Assembly: GCA_026126165.1 (NCBI GenBank)
Contig: JAHCJR010000018.1
Span: 1 to 48,378, forward strand
From: Alphaproteobacteria bacterium
Lineage (GTDB): Bacteria; Pseudomonadota; Alphaproteobacteria; Ferrovibrionales; Ferrovibrionaceae
Length of the DNA: 48,378 nt
Reading direction: 5' to 3'
Each line of letters opens with the position of its first letter. Within the stretch, counting starts at the first letter, position 1. The translations under genes were made by a program, and so were the position numbers. Below, in pieces: positions 21,321-29,767 of the stretch. The notes under the pieces are model-generated. The model did not search any database, was not told the origin of the DNA, and was given only the letters and a program-made list of their open reading frames with translations.

Positions 21321-22835
21321 TCAGGGTCGGGCGCTCGCGTCCAGCGCCGCCATGAGCCTTGCGTCGCGTCCATAGATGTCGGGAGCGAAGCGGATTTGCC
21401 CTGCCTCGTCGGCGAAAGCGGTGAGGTAGACGACGAAGACCGGAACCGCCCGCGCCAGGGGGCGATTCTCGCTCGCGCCGCGCGCGCGCGCCTCCGCCAG
21501 CAGCTCTGCGAAGGCGCCAGGTGGCAGTCCGGCCAGCAATTCCGCCAGCGCGGCCGCATCGGACAGGCGCACGCAGCCATGGCTCAGCGCCCGGTCCTGC
21601 CGCGCGAAAGCGGCGCGCAATGGCGTGTCGTGCAGGAAGATATCGTGCGGGTTCGGCATGTCGAAGCGGACCGCGCCCAGCGGGTTGGCCGGCCCGGGCG
21701 CCTGCTGGAGCAGGTAGGGAAAGCGCCCGGACGGCAAGGCCCGCCAGTCGATACCGAGGCCATGCGGATCGTCCGGCGGGCCGTTCAGCAGGCGCATCTC
21801 GTGCTTCGCGAGGTAGGCCGGATCGCGCCGCAGCCGCGGCAGGATCTCGTTGCGCGCGATGCCGGTCGGGATGTTCCAGGCCGGATTGATCACCAGGCCC
21901 GAGATGCGCGCCGCGAAGCTCGGCGTCGGCGTCGCGACCCGCCCGATCACCACCGGCATGGCGAGCGGAACCGTGCCGTCCTGGACCACGCGCAGGGACT
22001 GCTCCGCCACGCTCACCATGACGTGGTATCGCGGTATCTGCCGGGGCATCCACCGCCAGCGTTCCATATTGGCGACGATGCGCGCCCGGCGCATTTCCCT
22101 GTTCTCGCCCAGCGCGGCGAGCGTGCGCGGACCGATCCGCCCGTCCGTAGCCAGGCCTTGCGCGCCCTGAAAATCCAGGATCGCCTGCGCCACCGCCGCC
22201 GGCTCATCCCGCGCGGCCGGTGCCAGGTGGCCTTCCTGCATGAGGCGCGATATCACGTCGGGCCAGCGCGGATCGCCCGACCAGGGAACGATCTCCGCCC
22301 CCGGCGCGACCGGGGTCAGCGCGCCGCCTTGATCGAGCCGCGCCAGCGCCGCCCGCAGGGCGCGGTACTCCGCATGGGGCGGCGGCTGATCCTCGAGAAA
22401 GGCGGCGAGCCGCCCCGATGCCAGCGCCTGTTTCAGCCCGTCCGCCAATGGCTCGCGCTGTTCGGCCAGATACCAGCGCGGATCGCCCTCTGCCGGTGCG
22501 ATCCGGCCATCGCGCAGGTCGCTCGCGAGGCGCAGCGCCAGCGCACCGCCGACGGAGCCGCCGGCGCCGCTCTCCGGCAACGGATAGTCGCGCGGATCGA
22601 GGCCATGGGCGCGGGCTTCGGCCACCGCCGCGCGCAGCACCGTCAGATCTCGCGCCGACAGTTCCGGCAGTCCGGCGGTCGGCCTTGTTGCAGCCGGCCG
22701 AGGCGCGGCGGCGAGCTGGGATGGCATCACGGCGCAGCCCACCGCCGTCGCCGCGAAGCCTGGGCCGGCGACGGGAAGCGGAAGCAGCATGGCCAGCGCC
22801 GCCGGCCATGCGAGGACGAGCAGGTGCCGCAACAT
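21321..22835 (-). CDS. L,D-transpeptidase of the YcbB (LdtD) family
   Basis: A 504-residue periplasmic enzyme that makes 3-3 crosslinks in peptidoglycan. Start ATG 22835 gives a signal peptide (hydrophobic residues 5-28); a TTG 12 codons upstream would overlap the preceding gene. An N-terminal scaffold region is followed by a peptidoglycan-binding helix bundle (LDFQGAQGLATDGRIGPRT) and the YkuD catalytic domain with SHGCVRLSD (Cys421). Preceding VINPAWNIPTGIA and HDTPLRAAF are typical of YcbB. The downstream DUF882 gene probably belongs to the same transcript. Confidence 0.92.
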   Translation of the reverse strand: MLRHLLVLAWPAALAMLLPLPVAGPGFAATAVGCAVMPSQLAAAPRPAATRPTAGLPELSARDLTVLRAAVAEARAHGLDPRDYPLPESGAGGSVGGALALRLASDLRDGRIAPAEGDPRWYLAEQREPLADGLKQALASGRLAAFLEDQPPPHAEYRALRAALARLDQGGALTPVAPGAEIVPWSGDPRWPDVISRLMQEGHLAPAARDEPAAVAQAILDFQGAQGLATDGRIGPRTLAALGENREMRRARIVANMERWRWMPRQIPRYHVMVSVAEQSLRVVQDGTVPLAMPVVIGRVATPTPSFAARISGLVINPAWNIPTGIARNEILPRLRRDPAYLAKHEMRLLNGPPDDPHGLGIDWRALPSGRFPYLLQQAPGPANPLGAVRFDMPNPHDIFLHDTPLRAAFARQDRALSHGCVRLSDAAALAELLAGLPPGAFAELLAEARARGASENRPLARAVPVFVVYLTAFADEAGQIRFAPDIYGRDARLMAALDASARP

Positions 22836-22857
22836 CCGCCTGGCTGGTCCGCCGCGC

Positions 22858-23313
22858 TCAGCGGGCCGCAAGCATGCGGCTGAGATGGTCGGCCAGCGCG
22901 AGTTTCGGCTCCTTGGTCAGGTCCTTGGCGAACTGCGCCTCGACAAGGGCCATGGTGGGGCGGCCGAGGCAGCGGCGCAGATCGCCGAGGCTGCGCGGTG
23001 CCGCGACGAGGACGATGCCATCCAGCCCCTTGCCGCCGGCTGCCTCGGCATCGAGCCGCGCGGCAAGGCTGGCGGCGAATTCGCGCTTGGCCTCGCGCTG
23101 CGGATCGCTCTTGGCCTGGATGCCGAAACGCCGGCCGGTGGCCCGGTCGGCGCCCTTGGTCGGGCGGTCGGCAAAGACCTCGCGCGATGGCTTGTGGGCC
23201 GCATCGGATTTGAGGGTCCCGATCTCGCGGAAGCCCTTGGCCTCCTGTTCGAGCAGCCTGGCGACGGCACCATCGAACACGACGATCAGGCGGCGCTTGC
23301 GGCGAACCGGCAT
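22858..23313 (-). CDS. Host attachment protein family (baeRF-like)
   Basis: A 151-residue soluble protein of the host-attachment family (PF10116-type). The core reads LIVVFDGAVARLLE at the start, a middle RREFxxSLAARL-like helix (KREFAASLAARLD), and IVLVAAPRSLGDLR before the C-terminal helical RMLAAR. The fold is related to archaeal release factor eRF1 domain 2, hence the baeRF name; its role in the cell is not established. A linker at 40-75 is rich in Lys, Arg and Asp. It precedes the L,D-transpeptidase gene by 22 bases. Confidence 0.8.
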   Translation of the reverse strand: MPVRRKRRLIVVFDGAVARLLEQEAKGFREIGTLKSDAAHKPSREVFADRPTKGADRATGRRFGIQAKSDPQREAKREFAASLAARLDAEAAGGKGLDGIVLVAAPRSLGDLRRCLGRPTMALVEAQFAKDLTKEPKLALADHLSRMLAAR

Positions 23314-23447
23314 GGCGGGTTTCCTCCGGCATGAATTGGGGCTTCGGACTGGCAGATACCTAACCCGGCGCCCGCTTCCCCTCCATGACCTAGGTCAAGC
23401 CGGCTTCCTATCCGGTCCGACCGCCTGCCGGCCAGGGCTTGGGCAGT

Positions 23448-23741
23448 TCAGCGCTCATTCTCAAGGGTGATCGTGACCCGCTTGCCGACTGCCGTGGCTG
23501 CGCGCTGCAGGGTTTCCAGAAGAACCTTGCTGTTTTCCGGGTCGAGCAAGCGGTCGAGCTGGCTGCGGCTGGTTTTCATGCGTCGCGCCATGTCTATCTT
23601 GCGGATGCCTTTGGCTTTCATGGCTTCGGAAATCTGCCAGGCCAACACGCGCTTGGCGGCATGAGCCGCGACCTCCTCGCCGATCCCCTGTTCGGCAAGG
23701 AACTCGTCGAACGAGCTCCCGACATGCTTGTTTTTCTTCAT
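23448..23741 (-). CDS. XRE-family HTH antitoxin (HigA-like)
   Basis: A 97-residue protein with a helix-turn-helix DNA-binding region at about 40-75 (KGIRKIDMARRMKTSRSQLDRLLD). It is the antitoxin of a HigBA-type module, binding the toxin upstream and repressing its own operon. The ATG at 23741-23739 overlaps by ATGA the TGA (23740-23738) that would end the full-length toxin frame. As it stands, the toxin stops 62 bases earlier, so the original translational coupling is broken. The protein itself looks intact. Confidence 0.85.
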   Translation of the reverse strand: MKKNKHVGSSFDEFLAEQGIGEEVAAHAAKRVLAWQISEAMKAKGIRKIDMARRMKTSRSQLDRLLDPENSKVLLETLQRAATAVGKRVTITLENER

Positions 23742-23803
23742 CCCTCAATTTCTCTTTTCCGTTTCGTTGCGAGATCAAGTTCCGTCCCGGCAACTTTCTG
23801 GGT

Positions 23804-24088
23804 TTATTTCACGAAACCGTGGAGCAGGACCATCTGTCCGTCATGCAGACAGAAAAGAACGCGCGCGATCCGGTTGCCGCTCAGTCTGCTACGGACTTCC
23901 CACAGGCCGCGCCGTGAAGCAATCGGACGACAGACCGGCATTCCGACTGGCCATCCGAACTCCACCATCGCGATGTCGATCCCGAGTACGACCCGATCCT
24001 CGGCCGAAAGACTTCGCAGCCAATCACGTACCGGTTCTGCCCCGCTTGCCGCCCTGTAGAAGACCGCCGGAAGCCGTTTTTGTTGCAT
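23804..24088 (-). CDS. HigB-type toxin (phage Gp49-like/RelE superfamily), C-terminally truncated
   Basis: A 94-residue toxin of the phage-derived Gp49-like family, presumed ribosome-dependent mRNA endonuclease. Landmarks are PAVFYRAASGAEPVRDWL, the RRGLWEVRSRL strand and IARVLFCLHDGQMVLLHGFVK. It then meets TAA at 23806-23804. Translation past that stop in the same frame gives TQKVAGTELDLATKRKR and ends at a TGA overlapping the antitoxin ATG. Relatives typically read FVKKTQKTP here, so the stop replaces the second Lys codon (AAA to TAA). The lost tail is 22 codons. It may be inactive or attenuated. ATG 24088 has GGA nearby; the longer frame to 24157 runs through the operator. Confidence 0.82.
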   Translation of the reverse strand: MQQKRLPAVFYRAASGAEPVRDWLRSLSAEDRVVLGIDIAMVEFGWPVGMPVCRPIASRRGLWEVRSRLSGNRIARVLFCLHDGQMVLLHGFVK

Positions 24089-24127
24089 TTTTCCGGCGTG
24101 ACCGAGCTTGCTTGCCAAGCGCTTTAC

Positions 24128-24145
24128 TGTACCACGCACGGTACA
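24128..24145. promoter_or_regulatory. Inverted repeat, candidate operator of the toxin-antitoxin operon
   Basis: A perfect 6-bp inverted repeat TGTACC-N6-GGTACA lies 40 bases upstream of the toxin start. Position and symmetry fit an autoregulatory site for the HTH antitoxin. Confidence 0.5.
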
Positions 24146-24192
24146 AAGATCAAGCACCGGCCAATCACCCGCCGCGTTTCACCAGGAATAAA

Positions 24193-24268
24193 TGGCGACC
24201 CCAACGGGAGTCGAACCCGTGTCTTCACCGTGAAAGGGTGACGTCCTAGGCCTCTAGACGATGGGGTC
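24193..24268 (-). tRNA. tRNA-Glu (anticodon TTC)
   Basis: Read on the minus strand the sequence folds as a tRNA. The acceptor stem is GACCCCA (5' end at 24268) with TGGGGTC, then discriminator G and an encoded CCA (24195-24193). The anticodon loop is CTTTCAC, giving TTC for glutamate, and the T-loop is GGTTCGACTCC. Total length is 76 including CCA. Confidence 0.95.
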
Positions 24269-24353
24269 GGGCCGAAGGTGGCATCGATGTATCGGCAGAA
24301 GCCGCAAAAGGCAAGCCCGAAAGCCGAAACCGGGCGGCCAGGCGCCGCACTGT

Positions 24354-26129
24354 TCAGGGGCGGGCGGCATCCTCGATCACGAACTGGATCCGGCGCTCGC
24401 CCCGCCACCAGTCGGCGCGTAGCGTACCGGCGACATGCAGGCTGGCGCCGGCGGCGCCGAGCAGCGCCTCCCCCAGACCATTGTCGATGGCGCGGAAGGC
24501 GATGGCCTTGATCCGCGCGCCGTCCGCCCCGGTCAGGAAGCAGCGCACATGCCGCTCGCCGACCACGCCGGCATTCACGACCCGGCAGGAGGTCAGCGCC
24601 AGGCGGGGCTCCGGATGCCCCGCGCCGTAGGGGCCGGCCCGCTCCAGCACCTCGAGCAGCTCGGCATTGGCGCCGCGCACGCTGATCGCCCCGTCGAGCC
24701 CGAGCGAGGCGCGGCCGGCGCGATGCGCCATCGGCCCGGCCAGGCGTTCCACCAGAAACTCCCGGAGCGGCGCCAGTGCCTCGGCTCGCACCGTCAGGCC
24801 GGCCGCCATGGCATGGCCGCCGCCATTGACCAGAAGGCCCGCCTGCCGCGCCGCCGTCACCGCCGCGCCGAGATCGACGCCCGGCACCGAACGGCCCGAA
24901 CCCTTGCCCAGCCCGCCTTCCAGCGCGACCACGATGGCCGGCCGCTCGAAGCGGTCCTTGAGCCGCGCCGCCACGATGCCGATGACGCCCGGATGCCAGC
25001 CCTCGCGCGCCACCATGACCAGCGGCTCGCCCGCCGCCGGCTCGCCCGCCGCCGCGATGGCATCTTCCAGCACCATGGCCTCGATCGCCTGGCGTTCCGC
25101 ATTCAGCCGGTTCAGTTCGGCGGCGATCGAGCGGGCCTCCTGCGCATCGTCGGTCATGAGCAGCCGCGCCCCGAGATCGGCGCGCCCGACCCGCCCGCCC
25201 GCATTGACCCGCGGCCCCAGCAGGAAACCCAGGTGATAGGCCCCCGGCGGCTCATCCAGCCCGGCCACGTCGCAGAGCGCGGCAAGGCCCGCATTGGCGC
25301 GCCGGGCCAGCACCTTGAGCCCCTGGGCGACGAGCGCGCGGTTGACGCCGGTGAGCGGCACAACGTCCGCCACCGTGCCGAGGGCGACGAGATCGAGCAG
25401 GTGCCGGAGATCGGGCTCGTCCCGGCCGGCGAAGAAGCCGGCCGCGCGCAATTCGCGATTGACCGCGACCGCCAGCAGGAAGACGACGCCGACGGCGGCA
25501 AGCTGACGCGCGCCGGAGGCATCGTCGAGCCGGTTCGGATTGACGATGGCCGCCGCCTCGGGCAAGGCCGCCTCGGCCAGATGATGATCGGCGACGATGA
25601 CGTCGATCCCGGCGGCGCGGGCGCGGGCCAGCGGCTCGAAGCTCAGGGTCCCGCAATCCACCGTGACCACGACGCGCGCGCCCTTCGCGCCGAGCGCCAG
25701 CAACGCCCGGGTGTTCGGCCCGTAACCCTCGCGCAGGCGGTCGGGAATATGGATCAGCGGTTCCCGGTCCAGCGCGCGGAGATACCGGCCGAGCAGCGCC
25801 GTCGAGGTGGCGCCGTCCACGTCGTAATCGCCGAAAATGCCGATGCGCTCCCCATCCAACACGGCCCGCGCCAGGCGCGTTGCCGCGCGGTCCATGTCGA
25901 CGAAGCCCGAGGGGTCCGGCAAATGGTCGCGGAGCGTCGGGTCGAGATAGCGTTCGCAATCCTCGAGCGATACGTCCCGTCCGGCGAGCAGCCGGCCGAC
26001 CAGTTCCGGCAGACCGAGACGCTGCGCTATGGCCATGGCAAGGCGCTCGTTCTCCGCGCGCGCGCGCCAGCGCCGTCCGGTCAGCGAACGTTCGATACCA
26101 AGGAAAGCCCGCGCCGTCTCCGCGTCCAT
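24354..26129 (-). CDS. recJ: Single-stranded-DNA-specific exonuclease RecJ
   Basis: A 591-residue DHH/DHHA1 family nuclease, 5'-3' exonuclease in recombination and mismatch repair. The phosphoesterase motifs are FGDYDVDGATS (Asp101, Asp103, Asp105), VTVDCGT, VADHH (Asp181-His182-His183) and LGTVADVVPL. DHHA1 follows with VNGGGHAMAAGL and a C-terminal OB-type domain (ASLHVAGTLRADWW). Length is normal. It is last in the aminotransferase-hom-glpX-recJ set, with 7 bases between it and glpX. Confidence 0.96.
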   Translation of the reverse strand: MDAETARAFLGIERSLTGRRWRARAENERLAMAIAQRLGLPELVGRLLAGRDVSLEDCERYLDPTLRDHLPDPSGFVDMDRAATRLARAVLDGERIGIFGDYDVDGATSTALLGRYLRALDREPLIHIPDRLREGYGPNTRALLALGAKGARVVVTVDCGTLSFEPLARARAAGIDVIVADHHLAEAALPEAAAIVNPNRLDDASGARQLAAVGVVFLLAVAVNRELRAAGFFAGRDEPDLRHLLDLVALGTVADVVPLTGVNRALVAQGLKVLARRANAGLAALCDVAGLDEPPGAYHLGFLLGPRVNAGGRVGRADLGARLLMTDDAQEARSIAAELNRLNAERQAIEAMVLEDAIAAAGEPAAGEPLVMVAREGWHPGVIGIVAARLKDRFERPAIVVALEGGLGKGSGRSVPGVDLGAAVTAARQAGLLVNGGGHAMAAGLTVRAEALAPLREFLVERLAGPMAHRAGRASLGLDGAISVRGANAELLEVLERAGPYGAGHPEPRLALTSCRVVNAGVVGERHVRCFLTGADGARIKAIAFRAIDNGLGEALLGAAGASLHVAGTLRADWWRGERRIQFVIEDAARP

Positions 26130-26136
26130 CTGTCCT

Positions 26137-27099
26137 TCAGAGCTTGATGCGATGCCGCGCCTTGACCCAGCGCACCGTGCCGGTGTGCGAACGCATGGCG
26201 ATGGAATGGGTGGTCACGCCGCCGCTCACCCGGCGCACGCCTTCCAGCATCGAACCATCGGTGACGCCGGTCGCGGCGAACATCACGTCGCCGCCGGCGA
26301 GATCGGTCATGGAATATTTCCGGTTGAAGTCCGCGATGCCGAGGCGGACCGCGCGGCCCCGTTCGTCCTCGTTGCGGAAGATGAGGCGGCCCTGCATCTG
26401 GCCGCCGATGCAGCGCAGCGCCGCCGCCGCCAGCACGCCTTCCGGCGCCCCGCCCTGCCCCATGTAGATATCGACACCGGTCGATGGATCGGCGGTGGCG
26501 ATCACGCCGGCCACGTCGCCGTCCGTGATGAGCTTGACGCGCGCGCCCGAGGCGCGGACCGCGCCGATCAGCTCGGCATGACGGGGCCGGTCGAGGATGC
26601 AGGCGACCACGTTGCTGACCGGGATCTTCTTTGCCTTCGCCACGGCGGCGATGTTCTCCGCCGGGCTGGCATCGAGATCGACAAGATTCTTCGGCAGGCC
26701 GCCGCCCACCGCGATCTTGTCCATGTAGACATCGGGCGCGTTGAGGAAACCGCCGGCCTCGGCGAAAGCCAGCACCGCCAGCGCGTTCGGTCCGCCCTTG
26801 GCGGTAAGCGTGGTCCCTTCCAGCGGATCGAGCGCAATGTCGATCTTGGTGCCCTTGCCGGTCCCGACCCTCTCGCCGATATAGAGCATCGGCGCCTCGT
26901 CGCGCTCGCCCTCGCCGATCACCACCGTGGCATCGACATCCATGCTGTTCAGCGCCTTGCGCATGGCGTCCACCGCCGCCTGGTCGGCGGATTTCTCGTC
27001 GCCGCTGCCCATCCAGCGCGACGCGGCGATGGCGGCGGCTTCCGTGACGCGCACGGCCTCCAGAATGAGGTTGCGTTCCATCCACGGCTTCTTGGCCAT
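26137..27099 (-). CDS. glpX: Class II fructose-1,6-bisphosphatase GlpX
   Basis: A 320-residue GlpX-type fructose-1,6-bisphosphatase of gluconeogenesis (also sedoheptulose bisphosphatase in some bacteria). Visible motifs are GSGDEKSAD, IGEGERDEAP, the metal-binding DPLEGTT, and GQGGAPEGVLAAAAL with GRLIFRNEDE. Length and motif order are typical. It sits between hom and recJ on the same strand with 23 and 7 base gaps, a conserved alphaproteobacterial arrangement. Cytoplasmic. Confidence 0.96.
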   Translation of the reverse strand: MAKKPWMERNLILEAVRVTEAAAIAASRWMGSGDEKSADQAAVDAMRKALNSMDVDATVVIGEGERDEAPMLYIGERVGTGKGTKIDIALDPLEGTTLTAKGGPNALAVLAFAEAGGFLNAPDVYMDKIAVGGGLPKNLVDLDASPAENIAAVAKAKKIPVSNVVACILDRPRHAELIGAVRASGARVKLITDGDVAGVIATADPSTGVDIYMGQGGAPEGVLAAAALRCIGGQMQGRLIFRNEDERGRAVRLGIADFNRKYSMTDLAGGDVMFAATGVTDGSMLEGVRRVSGGVTTHSIAMRSHTGTVRWVKARHRIKL

Positions 27100-27122
27100 T
27101 CTCTTCCCCGTTCGTCTCTCGT

Positions 27123-28415
27123 TCAGAGCTGTTCGATGCGGATCATGCGCGGCGGCTCCATCACCGCGCTGGTGCGCGCTATGGCGGCGAGCGCGCGATT
27201 GACCGAGGCTTCCTTGGCTTCGTGGCTGATCAGCACCACCGGCACCGCCTCGCCGGCCGAGGCACGGCCGCGCTGCAACAGCGATTCGATCGAGATGTGC
27301 TCGTCGCGCAGCACTGCCGCGATATCGGCGATCACGCCCGGACGGTCCTGCACCATGAGGCGGATGTAGTACCGTCCGACATGATGCTGAAGCGGCGAGG
27401 CGGCGATCTTCTCCAGCCGGTCGGCCGGCATGCCGAATGTCGGCGCGTTGCGCCCGGCGGCGATGTCGAGAATGTCCGCCGCCACCGCGGACGCGGTCGG
27501 CCCGGCACCGGCGCCGCGCCCGGAAAACATCGTGCGGTCCACGAAATCGCCCTCGGCCACCACGGCATTGAACACGCCGTCCACATGGGCGATCGGCGCT
27601 TCCGCATCAATCATGCAGGGATGCACCCGCTGCTCGATCCCTTCCGGCGTGCGCTTGGCGATGGCCAGCAGCTTGATGCGGAAGCCAAGTTCACGCGCAT
27701 ACTGGATGTCGAGCGCGCTGACATGGCGGATGCCTTCCACATGCACCGCGGCAAAATCGGTCGGGCAGTTGAAGGCGAGCGCGGTGAGGATGGCGAGCTT
27801 GTGCGCGGCGTCGATCCCGTCGACATCGAAACTCGGGTCCGCCTCCGCATAGCCCAGCGCCTGCGCCTCGTCCAGCACCGCCGTGAACTCGCGGCCGCTC
27901 TCCTGCATCTGGGTCAGGATATAGTTGCAGGTGCCGTTCAGGATGCCGAAAACCCGCTCGATGCGATTTCCGGCCAGCCCTTCGCGCAGCGCCTTGACGA
28001 TGGGAATGCCGCCGGCCACCGCCGCTTCGAAATGCAGGGGCACCCCGCGCGCCTCGGCGAGGCGCGCGAGGCGCGTGCCATGTTCGGCCAGCATCGCCTT
28101 GTTCGCGGTCACCACCGGCTTGCCGGCGGCAATGGCGGCCTCCACGAGAGCGAGCGCGGGGCCGCCCGCGCCGCCGATCAGTTCGACCACCACATCGACC
28201 GCCGGATCGTGCGCCAGCGCGACCGGATCGTCGTGCCAGCGCGCGGGCCCCAGTTCGGCGTCGCGCGGCTTGCTGCGGTCACGGGCAGAGACGGCGACGA
28301 TCGGGAACGTCGCGTCGGCGCGCCGGCGCAGCAGGTCCTGTTGCTGGCGCAGAAGCCTTGCCAATCCGGCGCCGACCGTGCCGAGGCCGGCGATGCCCAG
28401 TCTGATCTCCTTCAT
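27123..28415 (-). CDS. hom: Homoserine dehydrogenase
   Basis: A 430-residue NAD(P)-dependent homoserine dehydrogenase, which reduces aspartate semialdehyde to homoserine on the way to threonine and methionine. It has the nucleotide loop GLGTVGAGL at 10-18, the catalytic region NGTCNYILTQM, and DPSFDVDGIDAAHKLAI. A C-terminal ACT domain (RPGVIADIAAVLRDEHISI) suggests feedback control by threonine. Its ATG overlaps the stop of the aminotransferase by one base (TGATG), so the two are translationally coupled. Confidence 0.96.
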   Translation of the reverse strand: MKEIRLGIAGLGTVGAGLARLLRQQQDLLRRRADATFPIVAVSARDRSKPRDAELGPARWHDDPVALAHDPAVDVVVELIGGAGGPALALVEAAIAAGKPVVTANKAMLAEHGTRLARLAEARGVPLHFEAAVAGGIPIVKALREGLAGNRIERVFGILNGTCNYILTQMQESGREFTAVLDEAQALGYAEADPSFDVDGIDAAHKLAILTALAFNCPTDFAAVHVEGIRHVSALDIQYARELGFRIKLLAIAKRTPEGIEQRVHPCMIDAEAPIAHVDGVFNAVVAEGDFVDRTMFSGRGAGAGPTASAVAADILDIAAGRNAPTFGMPADRLEKIAASPLQHHVGRYYIRLMVQDRPGVIADIAAVLRDEHISIESLLQRGRASAGEAVPVVLISHEAKEASVNRALAAIARTSAVMEPPRMIRIEQL

Positions 28416-29635
28416 CAGGATGCCAGCGCCCGGCGGTCCGCGAGTTCCAGGATTCGTCCGCTATCGGCCATGAACCGCTTGATGCTCTTGCAGGCCTGGC
28501 GAATGCGGTGCTCGTTCTCGACCAATGCGATGCGCACATGGCCGTCGCCATATTCACCGAAACCCAGGCCCGGCGCGACGGCGACCTTGGCCTCGGTCAG
28601 CAGCAGCTTCGCGAACTCGACCGAGCCCAGCGCGCGGAACGGTTCGGGTATCGGCGCCCAGGCGAACATCGAGGCGGCCGGCGCGGGCACCTGCCAGCCG
28701 GCCTGGCGGAGCCCGGCGATCAGCGTGTCGCGCCGCTGGCGGTAAGTACCGCGGATCTCGCTCACGCAATCCTGCGGACCGTTCAGTGCCGCCGTCGCCG
28801 CCACCTGGATCGGCGTGAAGGCGCCGTAATCGAGATAGGACTTGATGCGCGTCAGCGCGTGCACGAGGCGCGCGTTGCCGGTGGCGAAGCCCACGCGCCA
28901 GCCGGGCATGTTGTAGGTTTTGCTGAGGGAGGTGAACTCGATCGCCACTTCCTTGGCGCCGGGGACCTGCAGGATCGATGGCGGCGGTTCGCCATCGAAG
29001 TAGATCTCCGAGTAGGCGATGTCGGAAATCACGAACAGGCCGCTGCGGCGCGCGAACTCGACGATCTCGCGATAGAAATCCAACTCGACCGTCATCGCCG
29101 TCGGGTTGGCGGGAAAGCTCACCACCAGGGCCACCGGCGCCGGCACGCTGTGGCGCACCGCGCGCGAGAGGCCGGACATGAAGTCGATATCGGGGCCGAT
29201 CTGCACGTGGCGCAGGTTGGCACCGGCAATAATGAATCCGAAGGGATGGATCGGATAGGACGGATTGGGCACGATGATCGTGTCACCCGGGGCGGTGATC
29301 GCCTCCGCCAGGTTGGCGAGACCCTCCTTCGAGCCAAGCGTGACGATGGTCTCGCGCTCGGGGTCGATCTCGACGCCGAAGCGCCGGCCATAGTAGCCGG
29401 CGATGGCCCGGCGCAGCCCCGGTATGCCGCGCGAGGACGAATAGCGATGCGTGCGCGGGTTCCGGACGGCCTCGACCATCTTGTCGACGATATGCTGCGG
29501 CGTCGGCATGTCGGGATTGCCCATGCCGAAATCGATGATGTCCTCGCCGGCGGCCCGTGCCTTGGCCTTCATCCGGTTGACTTCCTCGAAAACGTAGGGC
29601 GGCAGGCGCTTGATGCGGTGGAAATCGGTATCCAT
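28415..29635 (-). CDS. Class I/II aminotransferase (AlaC/LL-diaminopimelate aminotransferase-like)
   Basis: A 406-residue fold-type I aminotransferase. It shows IDFGMGNPDMPTP, VPNPSYPIHPFGF, VVSFPANPTAM and the cofactor lysine in SLSKTYNMPGW. Databases label close relatives LL-diaminopimelate aminotransferase or alanine aminotransferase AlaC; which amino acid pair it uses cannot be told here, and alphaproteobacteria normally make lysine by the succinylase route. The ATG at 29635 begins MDTDFHRIKRLPPY, the usual N-terminus; the longer frame adds 38 residues without family likeness. It is first in the operon. Confidence 0.88.
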   Translation of the reverse strand: MDTDFHRIKRLPPYVFEEVNRMKAKARAAGEDIIDFGMGNPDMPTPQHIVDKMVEAVRNPRTHRYSSSRGIPGLRRAIAGYYGRRFGVEIDPERETIVTLGSKEGLANLAEAITAPGDTIIVPNPSYPIHPFGFIIAGANLRHVQIGPDIDFMSGLSRAVRHSVPAPVALVVSFPANPTAMTVELDFYREIVEFARRSGLFVISDIAYSEIYFDGEPPPSILQVPGAKEVAIEFTSLSKTYNMPGWRVGFATGNARLVHALTRIKSYLDYGAFTPIQVAATAALNGPQDCVSEIRGTYRQRRDTLIAGLRQAGWQVPAPAASMFAWAPIPEPFRALGSVEFAKLLLTEAKVAVAPGLGFGEYGDGHVRIALVENEHRIRQACKSIKRFMADSGRILELADRRALAS

Positions 29636-29767
29636 GACAGAGCCTGATCGACAGAGCCTGAGAGTGATGGCGGCCGGACGGATGCCGGGCCTCCGGCGGA
29701 CGGCCGACGCCACCTGCCGGACCGGGGCCCGGGTGGGCGAAGGTAGCATCCTTTACCTTAACAGACG

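Noticed and set aside
24435..26147. A 570-codon plus-strand frame opposite recJ
   Set aside because: Shadow of recJ, which has all DHH motifs.
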